Positions 26,101 to 32,991 are shown, numbered from the stretch's first letter. The stretch: DNA of 38,686 bases from Pirellulaceae bacterium (GCA_028289675.1 JANQOL010000412.1:1-38686), one strand, 5' to 3'. The notes: generated from the sequence alone by a model not told the origin. A program made the numbers and translations.

Positions 26101-26500
26101 CCAGCAAAATCATCAGTACACCGGCACCGAGAACCAGTGCCCCAAGAAACGCGACCATTGGTGCGGTCAGATAGTCTGACCAAGGAAACGGTGTCCGTTC
26201 GTCGGCGACTGGCGCCGCTGATTCTGCGGTATCGGTCTGCAGTGTCGAAGGGTCCCAAGTTGGCGAGGCGGCGGCTCCCAAATCAGCCGTGGGCAGGGTG
26301 ATTTCCGGCAGATCTTCAGCGGTCAGGTCCGGAAAATCGACGCCGATGGGATCAGGAGCCAGACCGGTAGCAGACGCGTAGGAATTCGCATCAGGAATGG
26401 TCACGCTGGCGGCACAATGGGGGCACACCAGTTGTTGACCAGCCTCTAGATCTCCGATCAACAGTGGATGTCCGTTGGGGCAAGTGACTTGGTTGGGCAT
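23144..26500 (-). CDS. Zinc-ribbon / single-TM / beta-propeller-like protein
   Basis: A 1118-residue protein. The N-terminus is a zinc-ribbon-like module ('VTCPNGHPL' ... 'VCPHCAASV', Cys7, His10, Cys26, Cys29). A Pro/Asp-rich linker leads to one membrane helix at about 114-140 ('VAFLGALVLGAGVLMILLVAMVF'), then an Ala/Pro/Gln-rich linker. From about 240 the sequence looks like a WD40/PQQ-type propeller ('GCAYDPTGGTLAVLSDKAGVLLFDVVDLDTG'). A cadherin/Ig-like segment at about 600-670 ('HFYWTPDIHDMGRCKVSFRVTDGDQTRTW') is followed by more propeller-like strands. The architecture suggests a cytoplasmic metal-binding head and a large outer domain. No enzyme motif is seen. It lies upstream of, and in the same direction as, the Cys-rich peptide unit. 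Confidence 0.82.
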   Translation of the reverse strand: MPNQVTCPNGHPLLIGDLEAGQQLVCPHCAASVTIPDANSYASATGLAPDPIGVDFPDLTAEDLPEITLPTADLGAAASPTWDPSTLQTDTAESAAPVADERTPFPWSDYLTAPMVAFLGALVLGAGVLMILLVAMVFSSGSPNDGVAVAGNELSGEPEVRRVPRRSRRQRQPAPAANQPAPAANAQATVQQRVVVQNGGASPRQEPPHADSPITAPKLVLPTAQNSRRRNDQGHSLRKTGAAKGLETCMLAEPSWGCAYDPTGGTLAVLSDKAGVLLFDVVDLDTGNLDPRIIPLPHPGSDICLKNANGKALFLVSSHQSPLIQVIDASAGKIVTEVEVLGPPGIVRLVTSSRPNDPYLFFLGHRDRRRTHAWANRLGRIQLSTKEIVGPSLQTWDNVTAGHDGQLLASRKDNLFALRLNAAQTHWTSFPIGEKSPQQKHALPADLGETYGWATDFQSQLGDFEPRIAFNKLPIAVGWGLSGVQLRSMSDYQLIGQLVLDPRWKRASPAQNASGRITELYPRYSTCTKFIADETRQQFLLLVHDQLLLAKLADINLRNPPSEQDSRLIVRHPTPMVLTTGQEVRFPLQAASEGASIELIDVIREPSHDDMRNLKAPVARERQLGIENGHFYWTPDIHDMGRCKVSFRVTDGDQTRTWDWRPQVGLPSLPVPFWATGIRADYEDTSAIVWGADSSEVPPAKASRYFVAAVDLTTSQVTQQMEVDQPVQHAVQVGDDVIVCHRRAGSTSLHGTTTITRYQMETEQKQASVQANFCRSMDVLGDKYLITVAPHNSSSCFEADTLLELKNQVRSSSVWQLQASSWGSHLVWNGIMWDRDMRTPMLFVAPTFVSNARTPYSIHNALNGRISLAQSGPDLWIWHTDGTSAPSTPSYPQRRCLQYHPALVEYRRGELICTNWVNTSLPPTERETRLRIKPANPRSILEPWDISDTATSLYFVNEGRVHHLPIRDFVPEELPFRFIPKQSDFVLDGNKTVRLKYHAPGANRYWLQVYLDHGSTPTWQEESKTGSFQVKLNDFRRLRSLLTSLARTSSSRPDPLQIQSYIDQIEPTLKQLERRLPRGIPVPVRVVVMAQHADGIQRAALQHYYFVTLPQQFLMPAR

Positions 26501-26698
26501 CTGATCAGGATCGGTGATGAATGTTGTTCGCGACCGAATGGCAGTGCCCCATAGTGTAGCCCAAGCCGACCCAGGCCAGGGGGATTTTTGGGCGATCTAG
26601 GTGGCGAAGGTGGTGCCGACTTGAGCTTGCCATCCGATGGCTTCGGCGGGCCGATTAGGCGCGTGCGACTCACAGGGCCCCGGTCCGCAGGCATCGCT
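26501..26698. other. Upstream half of a 414-nt intergenic region; nothing recognised
   Basis: This stretch lies between the leftward propeller gene and the promoter of the rightward PQQ-propeller gene. A minus-strand open frame runs through it but its translation is rich in Pro and Arg and lacks a ribosome site or family features. The leftward gene's promoter should be here, but I cannot identify it. Confidence 0.4.
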
Positions 26699-26727
26699 TC
26701 GACAGACCTGAACAAGGCCGATATAAT
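26699..26727 (+). promoter_or_regulatory. Near-consensus sigma70-type promoter
   Basis: TCGACA (26699-26704, 5/6 to TTGACA) and TATAAT (26722-26727, 6/6) are separated by exactly 17 nt. Transcription should start near 26734 and run right, giving a leader of about 180 nt before the PQQ-propeller start at 26915. This is the best promoter match I found in the window. Confidence 0.65.
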
Positions 26728-26743
26728 CTGGCGGTGAATTCGT

Positions 26744-26794
26744 ATGCCCGTTGGTATTCCACCGCTCAGGCAGTCGTTCGGACGCATCAATTAG
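26744..26794 (+). CDS. Possible 16-codon leader ORF
   Basis: ATG at 26744 to TAG at 26792-26794 encodes MPVGIPPLRQSFGRIN. It lies inside the predicted leader, begins about 10 nt after the predicted transcript start, and ends 5 nt before the first helix of a predicted RNA structure. A weak GGTG precedes the ATG. No run of regulatory codons is visible. It may be a leader peptide or chance. Confidence 0.2.
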   Translation: MPVGIPPLRQSFGRIN

Positions 26795-26799
26795 ATCGG

Positions 26800-26873
26800 A
26801 GAATCCGAGGGTGAGGTTGCCTGCATTCGGGCAAGCTCAACAAGCTGACGGTTCCCTGGGGCTTGCGGATTCT
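26800..26873 (+). ncRNA. Candidate structured leader RNA (three-way junction)
   Basis: Read as RNA, 26800-26807 (AGAATCCG) pairs exactly with 26866-26873 (CGGATTCT) to close the element. Inside, 26812-26823 and 26828-26839 form a hairpin of 4 pairs, one G-G mismatch, then 7 pairs including one G-U, closed by a 4-nt loop. CAAGC (26841-26845) pairs with GCTTG (26861-26865) as a third helix. The helices nest as P1, P2 and P3 with almost no unpaired junction on the 3' side. The element lies downstream of a near-consensus promoter and 41 nt before the start codon at 26915. I do not recognise a known riboswitch or ribozyme. Read from pairing only. Confidence 0.4.
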
Positions 26874-26914
26874 AACTAGTTCGAAGTGTGCTCAGACCGC
26901 CGGAAAGAAATCTC

Positions 26915-28282
26915 ATGAGATTGCTGTTTTGTCGAACACGCTGGCTGACCGCGGTATTGAGCTGCTGTCTAGGCTGCAGCGGCTTGTCTGAAGCGTGGGC
27001 CGAAGACTGGCCGCAATGGCGCGGGCCGGCGCGGAACGGAGTGTGGGCCGCTGATGGAATCGTGGATGAATTGCCAGACGGACAGCTGCCCATCACCTGG
27101 TCGGTTGACATTGGCCCAGGATACAACGGACCAACGGTAGCCGATGGACGAGTGTTTGTCATGGATCGTCAGATGCAGCCCGCGCAGAGCGAGCGGATTC
27201 TGTGCTTTGACTCTCAGAATGGACAGCTGTTGTGGAAGCACGAGTATCCAGTGCGCTATACGATCAGTTACACCGCCGGGCCCCGCGCGAGCGTAACCAT
27301 CGAAGGCGACCGTGCTTGGGCCGTCGGGGCGATGGGACATGTGCACTGTTTGCAGGTAGCTACCGGCCAAGTGTTGTGGGACGTCAAACTGACGGAGGCC
27401 TACGATGTCCAGATGCCCATCTGGGGCATCGCCGCGTCGCCGCTTGTCTTTGAAGATCTGGTCATCTTGCAAGTTGCCGGTGGTCAAGGTGCCTGCATAG
27501 TGGCGTTCGAGAAGTCGACGGGTGAGGAAGTCTGGCGAGCACTGGATGAAGCGGCCGGCTATTCCTCGCCGGTGTTGATTGAACAGGCAGGCCAGGATGT
27601 GTTGGTGTGCTGGACCGGCGAGAGTCTGTCCGGGTTGGATCCGCGCAGCGGAAGAGTGCACTGGGCTCACCCCATGCTGCCGACGCGGATGCCTATCGGT
27701 ATCGGAACACCTGCCATCGATGAAGGGCAGATTTTTGTCTCCAGTTTTTACGATGGTTCACTGATGGTTCGCGCGGACGCGGCTGAGTTGAAGATCGAGC
27801 GCGTGTGGAGAGCTCTTGGTAAGGACGAGAAAAAGACGGGAGCCGCTTTCGCGACACTTGGCACCGGACGTACGGACCAGCCAGGAGTCTATGGGGTGCA
27901 TGCCATGATCGGCACTCCAATCGTTCAAGATGGATACATCTACGCCGTCGACAGCTACGGTGAGTTTAGGTGTCTGGAGGCGGCGACTGGAAAACGAGTT
28001 TGGGAGGATGCGACTGCCGTACCGCGAAATCGTTGGGCGACGATTCATATGGTTCGCCAAGCCGGCCGTGTGTGGATGTTCAATGAAAGTGGCGAGTTGC
28101 TGCTGGCCGAGCTCTCTCCGGAAGGTCTGCGGATCCTGGACCGCTGCCAGTTGATTCAGCCAACCAAGGAACAACTCAATCGGCGTGATGGTGTTTGCTG
28201 GTCCCATCCCGCTTTCGCGGAGCAGAGTGTTTTTGCCAGAAACGACCGGCAACTCGTCAAAGCCTCGTTGGCCAAGGAATAG
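26915..28282 (+). CDS. Secreted PQQ-binding-like beta-propeller protein
   Basis: A 455-residue exported protein. The ATG at 26915 has GGAAAG upstream, and the N-terminus 'RLLFCRTRWLTAVLSCCLGCSGLSEAWA' is a signal peptide. The mature protein starts 'EDWPQWRGPARNGVW', the hallmark of the planctomycete PQQ-like propeller group. It then repeats blades such as 'GQLLWKHEYPVRYT', 'GQVLWDVKLTEAYD', 'EVWRALDEAAGYSSPVL' and 'GKRVWEDATAVPRNRWA'. Such propellers may bind a quinone cofactor or act as a binding scaffold; the catalytic Asp/Glu set of true PQQ dehydrogenases is not evident. It is followed 4 nt later by a Rieske protein, and its promoter leader is unusually long and structured. Confidence 0.88.
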   Translation: MRLLFCRTRWLTAVLSCCLGCSGLSEAWAEDWPQWRGPARNGVWAADGIVDELPDGQLPITWSVDIGPGYNGPTVADGRVFVMDRQMQPAQSERILCFDSQNGQLLWKHEYPVRYTISYTAGPRASVTIEGDRAWAVGAMGHVHCLQVATGQVLWDVKLTEAYDVQMPIWGIAASPLVFEDLVILQVAGGQGACIVAFEKSTGEEVWRALDEAAGYSSPVLIEQAGQDVLVCWTGESLSGLDPRSGRVHWAHPMLPTRMPIGIGTPAIDEGQIFVSSFYDGSLMVRADAAELKIERVWRALGKDEKKTGAAFATLGTGRTDQPGVYGVHAMIGTPIVQDGYIYAVDSYGEFRCLEAATGKRVWEDATAVPRNRWATIHMVRQAGRVWMFNESGELLLAELSPEGLRILDRCQLIQPTKEQLNRRDGVCWSHPAFAEQSVFARNDRQLVKASLAKE

Positions 28283-28286
28283 TTGC

Positions 28287-28601
28287 TTGGCTTGGTTTGA
28301 GTTGTGCAGCGCCGCCGAGGTGCCTAGTGGTTCGGCAAAGGAGTTTGTCATTGGGCAGCAGATCATTGCTGTCTTCCATACCGACAATCGCTTTTTTGCA
28401 CTCGATGGAATGTGCGCGCATCAGGGTGGTCCGCTCGCGCAGGGCGCCGTCGACGGACACTGCCTGACCTGCCCGTGGCATGGATGGCAATATGACATCA
28501 CGAACGGACAAAATCTGTTGACCGGGAAACAGATGCTCGAAACCTACGCCATCGAGGTTCGTGACGGTACTCTATGGATAGAGATGGAGGACTCGCACTA
28601 G
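28287..28601 (+). CDS. Rieske [2Fe-2S] ferredoxin-like protein
   Basis: A 104-residue small Rieske protein, probably an electron carrier or a ferredoxin component like those of dioxygenase systems or NirD. Ligands are 'CAHQGGPL' (Cys43, His45) and 'CPWHGWQYD' (Cys62, His65), giving the CxH-x16-CxxH pattern. I chose a TTG start at 28287 because AAGGA (28274-28278, at the end of the upstream gene) lies 8 nt before it and the resulting MAWFELCSAAEVPSG matches the usual N-terminus; upstream ATGs would overlap the propeller gene by about 100 nt. No signal peptide is seen, so it is cytoplasmic while its neighbour is exported. Its TAG shares CTAG with the stop of the convergent gene. Confidence 0.9.
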   Translation: MAWFELCSAAEVPSGSAKEFVIGQQIIAVFHTDNRFFALDGMCAHQGGPLAQGAVDGHCLTCPWHGWQYDITNGQNLLTGKQMLETYAIEVRDGTLWIEMEDSH

Positions 28602-28966
28602 AACAAGTTGTGCGACAATTCGGCGACCATAGCGCCCAGAACATAGCCGGTTGCTGGGCAGAACAGCACCAGTGCAATGGACGCACTGGGTGCGAGCTGA
28701 CTGAAGATGATCCAGACCAGTGACAACGCGAAGGCCACTGCAAATCCGGTCAGTCCGCCAGTCAACAAGTTGTAACATCCCAACCAGCGCACGCAGCCAG
28801 CGGATACCAGCAGGCATCCCAGGATTCCTGCGATCATCGGACTGAGGAACTGGTAGACCCCCACCAGCACGGCAGCGCAGGTGGTCATAAAGAATAGTTC
28901 CAGCAGACTCAGCTGCTTGCCGTGCAGCGAGGGAGCTGGATTTGGGTTGTCATCGATCAAATTCAT
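28598..28966 (-). CDS. Small membrane protein of unknown function
   Basis: A 122-residue protein with a polar N-terminus ('MNLIDDNPNPAPSLHGKQ') and about four hydrophobic helices ('LLELFFMTTCAAVLVGVYQFL', 'GILGCLLVSAGCVRWLGCY', 'GLTGFAVAFALSLVWIIFS' and a fourth near 'ALVLFCPATGYVLGAMV'). I do not recognise a family. The ATG at 28966 is chosen because the upstream extension is Arg/His/Gln-rich and reads as an out-of-frame translation of the GNAT gene. It follows the GNAT stop by 47 nt. Its TAG overlaps the TAG of the convergent Rieske gene within CTAG at 28598-28601. Confidence 0.72.
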   Translation of the reverse strand: MNLIDDNPNPAPSLHGKQLSLLELFFMTTCAAVLVGVYQFLSPMIAGILGCLLVSAGCVRWLGCYNLLTGGLTGFAVAFALSLVWIIFSQLAPSASIALVLFCPATGYVLGAMVAELSHNLF

Positions 28967-29013
28967 GATGGATGGTCGTTGACCGCGGAGTGCGGCGACG
29001 AATTGGTTTTGAT

Positions 29014-29436
29014 TCAGTTGAGCGCCTTGCGCATGACGACGTGCGGGATGTTGGCTTCTTCGAATTCGGGCCCGTCGATGCGGTAGCCCAAAGCCAGGTA
29101 AAAGGACACCGCCGACAGTTGGGCGTGAAACCAGACCTCGGAACATTGGTGCTGGCCAGCCGCCTCCTCCAAGGCCAGCATAACCTGTCGTCCATATCCT
29201 TGTCGACGGAATTCCCGGAGCACGGCAACTCGACCGACTTTGCCGCCTTTTTCCAAATCAACCCGACCGGTGGCAACTGGTACCTCGGCGTGATACGCCA
29301 CGGCATGGCGGCACACGAAATCGCGGTCATCAAATTCCAGGTCGCGATCGATCTGCTGTTCAACGACGAATACTTGATCGCGAACCTGCCGAATATCTGC
29401 TTCCGCAGAATGGTAATCGGTAATAATGGTTTTCAT
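29014..29436 (-). CDS. GNAT family N-acetyltransferase
   Basis: A 140-residue acetyl-CoA-dependent acyltransferase of the GNAT superfamily, closest in style to the YjcF/ElaA group. 'QVRDQVFVVEQQIDRDLEFDDRD' is the N-terminal motif typical of that group. 'GRVAVLREFRRQGYGRQVMLALEEAA' is the acetyl-CoA binding motif A (Q/RxxGxG/A). 'VWFHAQLSAVSFYLALGYRIDGPEFEEANIPHVVMRKAL' closes the fold. Substrate unknown. It is followed by a small membrane protein on the same strand and is divergent from the YyaL-like gene. Confidence 0.92.
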   Translation of the reverse strand: MKTIITDYHSAEADIRQVRDQVFVVEQQIDRDLEFDDRDFVCRHAVAYHAEVPVATGRVDLEKGGKVGRVAVLREFRRQGYGRQVMLALEEAAGQHQCSEVWFHAQLSAVSFYLALGYRIDGPEFEEANIPHVVMRKALN

Positions 29437-29515
29437 GGTGAATGTCTTTTGCCAACATCGATCATGCCAGGCTCAGCTTGATAGTTGGTCCCTGGGAACT
29501 TGAATTCGTAGGCCG

Positions 29516-29535
29516 CGAGCCGCGGGTTTGGCTCG
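29516..29535. promoter_or_regulatory. 6-bp inverted repeat in the GNAT/YyaL divergent region
   Basis: CGAGCC (29516-29521) and GGCTCG (29530-29535) are reverse complements around 8 nt, in the 180-nt gap between the two divergent genes. GC-rich context makes chance occurrence quite likely. I found no good promoter pair here. Confidence 0.2.
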
Positions 29536-29616
29536 GATGTCGATCGGACCGGCCGCTAGAGCGTTACCGCTCATGGATTACCGAACAGAGCCTCAACCGA
29601 TTCAGAGAGCGAACTG

Positions 29617-32034
29617 ATGCGACATAGTGACGGAAGTACTCATTGGTTGTTTATCTGTGCCGGACTATTGGTTGCCTGGCTCTCCGGTTGTGGCGCGCCT
29701 GCACGGCAAGTTCAAGCGCAGGTCCAGGATCAGGAGCTACACCAGTATACGAACGAGTTGATCCATTCGACGAGTCCCTACTTGCTGCAGCACGCGCACA
29801 ATCCAGTCCACTGGATGCCTTGGGGGCCAGCAGCGTTCGCCAAGGCTAAAGCCGAAAACAAGCCCATCTTCGTCTCCATCGGCTATTCCACGTGCTATTG
29901 GTGCCATGTGATGGAGCGCGAGTCGTTTGAAAACGAAGAAGTCGCCAAGATCCTGAACGAACACTACGTCGCCATCAAAGTCGACCGAGAGGAGCGGCCG
30001 GATATCGACGAGCAACTTATGTTGGCGACTCAGTTGCTGACCGGCCGCGGCGGTTGGCCCAATTCTGTTTGGCTCACGGTAGACGGACGACCGTGGATGG
30101 CAGGTACGTATTTTCCTCGAGAGCAATTCAAGAGCGCGCTGCTACAGCTTTCACAAGTGTTTCGCGTGCAAGCGGAAGCAGTCGACAAGCAGGCGAATTC
30201 CCTGGCCGACGCGATTCGAGAAGCGTCCGCGGTGGAGGTTTCGCAAAGCATGGTGCTTGACCAGCAACCCATACTGCGGTTGATGGCCGAGCTCGAACAG
30301 ACGTATGACGCGGAACATGGTGGTTTTGGCACACGGCCCAAGTTCCCGCCACACGGCATGCTGCGGTTGTTGGCACATGCCGCAGCCCAGGGCGATTCGA
30401 CCGCTCGTACTATGATGACTCGGACGCTCGACGCCATGTGGTGCGGCGGAGTCCACGATCATGTTGGCGGCGGGTTCCACCGCTACTCAACCGATGAACG
30501 TTGGTTCCTGCCACATTTCGAAAAGATGTTGTACGACAACGGACAGCTCATGCGCGCCTACACGGAAGCCTACGCCGTCACCGAGAAGCCGTTGTATCGC
30601 GAGGCTGTGGAAGACATTTTTGGATGGTTGCAGCGCGAGATGACGCATGAACAGGGTGGGTTTTATTCGGCTATCGATTCCGAAAGCGAAGATGGTGAGG
30701 AAGGTCGTTACTACACCTGGTCTGCGGACGAGCTGAAGCAGGTCTTAAGTTCGGAAGACGCAGTCTTTTTTGAGCAGCATTTCCATTTTGAGGCGACAGG
30801 GAACTTTGCCGAAGAAGCGACTGGCGAGCGCAACGGAACGAATATCCCGTACCTGCGCCTAGAGCAGCTGAATGATCCACCCGATCCGCGTTGGCCGCCG
30901 CTGCGCGACGCATTGATTCAAGCTCGAACACACCGCGAGTATCCGCACCTGGACGATAAAGTACTGACCGCGTGGAATGGCCTGATGATTTCCTCGTTAG
31001 CTCGAGCGGGCAAGGTCTTCGGCGAACCACGCTACACGGCCGCGGCGCAGAAGGCGGCTGAATTTGTCTTGCAGCATCTGCAAGTCGACGGTCAGCTCAA
31101 TCGCAGTTGGCGGGCGAACCAAGCCAGTCTTCCGGCCTATCTGAATGACTACGCGTTTTTGGCAGAAGCTCTACTGGAACTGCACGCTGCCACCGGTGAT
31201 TCAAAGTGGCAGGACGAGGCTGTGCGCTGCACGGATCAACTGTTGGAGCTGTTTGAAGACGAGCGGCAAGGAGGATTTTTCTTTACCAATCATCATCACG
31301 AAGAGCTGTTGCTGCGATCAAAGAACTTGACCGGCGGTGGCAATCTGCCGGTTGGTAATGGAGTTGCTGTTCAAGTGTTGTTGCGGCTGCACGATCTCAC
31401 AGGACAAACACGCTATCTGGCCTCGGCCGAACGTGCCTTGCAGAGTTTTACAGCGCTCATGCGCCGCTCGCCGCGACAAGTCGAGCATCTGGTGTTGGCC
31501 AACGTCCAATACCTTGACCGCCAGGCGCGCTCGGAATTGGCGGCTTCGGCGCCGCCAGCGGACGACAGTCATGAGGATCAAGCCGTGCGGCTGCGCCTAT
31601 TTACGTCACGGACGGAAATTGCGCCCGGAGAGGAGTTCAAGCTGGCGGTCGAAGTCAATGTTGCCAATGGATTCCACCTGTACGGATCAGATTCGTTGGA
31701 TTCGGCATCTACCGTCCAACCGACGATGGTCACTTTACAAGCCAAACCGGAGTTTGTTCTTGGATCGATCGTGAAGCCGTCTGGGGATACTCGTTTTGAC
31801 AACATCCTTGCCCAGCCAGTAACCACGCTAAGCGGCCAAGTGCAATATGTTTTGCCGGTCACAGTTGCCCGTCAGACGGTCGCCGGTAGTTATCCTTTGG
31901 AAGTGCAAGTCAGCTATCAAGCGTGTGACAATACACAGTGCTTGGAGCCCCAGCAGGTGACGTTAAAGGCGGAGATCGAAGTCAAAGCGAATGCGTTGAG
32001 CACCCCAAGGTTTCCTGGAATCTTTGGGCCTTAA
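29617..32034 (+). CDS. YyaL/DUF255 thioredoxin-like lipoprotein with DsbD-like C-terminal domain
   Basis: An 805-residue envelope protein. The N-terminus has a lipobox, 'LLVAWLSGC' (Cys25), indicating a lipoprotein. Residues about 40-210 are the thioredoxin-like DUF255 domain, '[18 protein letters not shown]' and '[20 protein letters not shown]' (Cys93, Cys96, CxxC). Residues about 230-630 form the alpha/alpha-toroid, with '[32 protein letters not shown]'. This is the YyaL/SSP411 architecture, of uncertain reaction. An additional domain at about 655-795 looks like the DsbD N-terminal (alpha) domain, including '[13 protein letters not shown]', where two Cys match the DsbD-alpha redox pair. The lipobox and redox domain point to thiol-disulfide chemistry outside the cytoplasm. 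Confidence 0.9.
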   Translation: MRHSDGSTHWLFICAGLLVAWLSGCGAPARQVQAQVQDQELHQYTNELIHSTSPYLLQHAHNPVHWMPWGPAAFAKAKAENKPIFVSIGYSTCYWCHVMERESFENEEVAKILNEHYVAIKVDREERPDIDEQLMLATQLLTGRGGWPNSVWLTVDGRPWMAGTYFPREQFKSALLQLSQVFRVQAEAVDKQANSLADAIREASAVEVSQSMVLDQQPILRLMAELEQTYDAEHGGFGTRPKFPPHGMLRLLAHAAAQGDSTARTMMTRTLDAMWCGGVHDHVGGGFHRYSTDERWFLPHFEKMLYDNGQLMRAYTEAYAVTEKPLYREAVEDIFGWLQREMTHEQGGFYSAIDSESEDGEEGRYYTWSADELKQVLSSEDAVFFEQHFHFEATGNFAEEATGERNGTNIPYLRLEQLNDPPDPRWPPLRDALIQARTHREYPHLDDKVLTAWNGLMISSLARAGKVFGEPRYTAAAQKAAEFVLQHLQVDGQLNRSWRANQASLPAYLNDYAFLAEALLELHAATGDSKWQDEAVRCTDQLLELFEDERQGGFFFTNHHHEELLLRSKNLTGGGNLPVGNGVAVQVLLRLHDLTGQTRYLASAERALQSFTALMRRSPRQVEHLVLANVQYLDRQARSELAASAPPADDSHEDQAVRLRLFTSRTEIAPGEEFKLAVEVNVANGFHLYGSDSLDSASTVQPTMVTLQAKPEFVLGSIVKPSGDTRFDNILAQPVTTLSGQVQYVLPVTVARQTVAGSYPLEVQVSYQACDNTQCLEPQQVTLKAEIEVKANALSTPRFPGIFGP

Positions 32035-32045
32035 CCCAACAGGGC

Positions 32046-32066
32046 GTGGGCTAAATCGATTCCCAC
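32046..32066. terminator. Weak hairpin between convergent genes
   Basis: GTGGG (32046-32050) and CCCAC (32062-32066) pair around 11 nt, in the 31-nt gap between the YyaL-like stop and the methyltransferase stop. No T-tract follows on either strand, so terminator function is only suggested by position. Confidence 0.2.
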
Positions 32067-32929
32067 TAGCCACACGTCAACGTGAACTGCATGACGTCGA
32101 TATTGCCCTTGCGGAAAAAGTGGGCGCAGCCAGTCAGATACTTTTGGTACCGCACATAGACTTCTTCGGACGTTAGCTCGATGGCAGCCGCTCGTTGCCG
32201 TTCCAGCTCTTCGGCCCAGCAGTCCAAGGTTCGAGCGTAATGTAGACGCAAGCTTTCGGTGTGCACGACGCGAAAGCCGGCTTCGGTCGCCATGGCTTCG
32301 ATGCGTTCTGGATTGCACAGTTGGCCGCCGGGGAAAATTTCACGACGAATGAACTTGGCGAATTCCACGTCCTTTTCCGTAATCTCGATTTGTAACTCCT
32401 TGAGACGCTCTACGGAGCTGAGCACGATCGTGTGCAGCATCATCTGCCCACGCTCGGGGAGTATCTGGCGGCACTTGTCGAAAAAAGCGGCGTGGCGTTC
32501 CGACCGAAAGTGCTCAAACGCCCCGATGCTGACGATACGATCAACGGGTTGTTGGAATTCCTCCCAGCCTTGCAGCCGAAACTCGACCTTTGATGGCAAA
32601 TCCAATTGGGCAGCCCGTTCCGAGGCATAGACGTGCTGATTGCGGCTGAGTGTCAAACCAATGGCGTTGACTTGATATTGTTCAGCGGCGCGGATGGCGG
32701 TAGTACCCCATCCGCAGCCGATATCTAGCAGTGTCTGTCCGGCATGCAAATCGCATTTGCCCAACGACAAATCGACCTTGGCCAGTTGCGCCTCCTCGAG
32801 CGACATCGACTCTTCGCGAAAGTAGGCACAGCTGTACGTCCGGGTCGGGTCGAGGAACAGGGCAAAGAAGTCGTCCGACAAATCGTAGTGCGCCTGCACG
32901 TTCTCGTAAAAAGGTTTCAGTTTGGACAT
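32066..32929 (-). CDS. Mycolic-acid/cyclopropane synthase-type SAM methyltransferase
   Basis: SAM-dependent methyltransferase of the cyclopropane-fatty-acid/mycolic-acid synthase family (287 residues), acting on double bonds of acyl chains. The SAM motif is 'LLDIGCGWG' (68-75). The N-terminus 'VQAHYDLSDDFFALFLDPTRTYSCAYF', 'VDRIVSIGAFEHF', 'EIFPGGQL', 'HYARTLDCW' and 'YQKYLTGCAHFFR' strongly recall mycobacterial CmaA/MmaA/PcaA. Candidate bicarbonate-site residues Cys34, Glu139, His166 and Tyr231 each fall one position before the CmaA1 numbers I recall (35, 140, 167, 232). The E. coli-type Cfa N-terminal extension is absent. It stands alone on its strand. Planctomycetes are not known for mycolates, so the natural substrate is probably membrane fatty acyl chains; transfer is possible. 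Confidence 0.93.
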   Translation of the reverse strand: MSKLKPFYENVQAHYDLSDDFFALFLDPTRTYSCAYFREESMSLEEAQLAKVDLSLGKCDLHAGQTLLDIGCGWGTTAIRAAEQYQVNAIGLTLSRNQHVYASERAAQLDLPSKVEFRLQGWEEFQQPVDRIVSIGAFEHFRSERHAAFFDKCRQILPERGQMMLHTIVLSSVERLKELQIEITEKDVEFAKFIRREIFPGGQLCNPERIEAMATEAGFRVVHTESLRLHYARTLDCWAEELERQRAAAIELTSEEVYVRYQKYLTGCAHFFRKGNIDVMQFTLTCG

Positions 32930-32970
32930 GTGCCAGGCTCGATGGTGAGTGGACCACTGGGGTACATTCG

Positions 32971-32991
32971 CTCAACATATCCTGTGTTGAG
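32971..32991. promoter_or_regulatory. 7-bp inverted repeat upstream of the methyltransferase
   Basis: CTCAACA (32971-32977) and TGTTGAG (32985-32991) are exact reverse complements around 7 nt. The site is about 42 nt upstream of the methyltransferase start, in a 280-nt divergent gap. The spacing and symmetry suit a dimeric regulator's operator; a leader hairpin is the alternative. The rest of the gap (32992-33209) shows only a GGAGG at 33193-33197 before the DUF1553 gene. Confidence 0.35.

Noticed and set aside
26800-26873. The structured leader as a tRNA, SRP RNA, hammerhead or purine riboswitch
   Set aside because: There is no anticodon arm, T-loop, CCA, SRP tetraloop, hammerhead CUGAUGA/GAAA core or purine-riboswitch junction sequence; only the three-helix layout is supported.
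26969-27670. A 233-codon frame antisense to the PQQ-propeller gene
   Set aside because: No recognisable domain or ribosome site; the sense frame has a signal peptide and repeated propeller blades.
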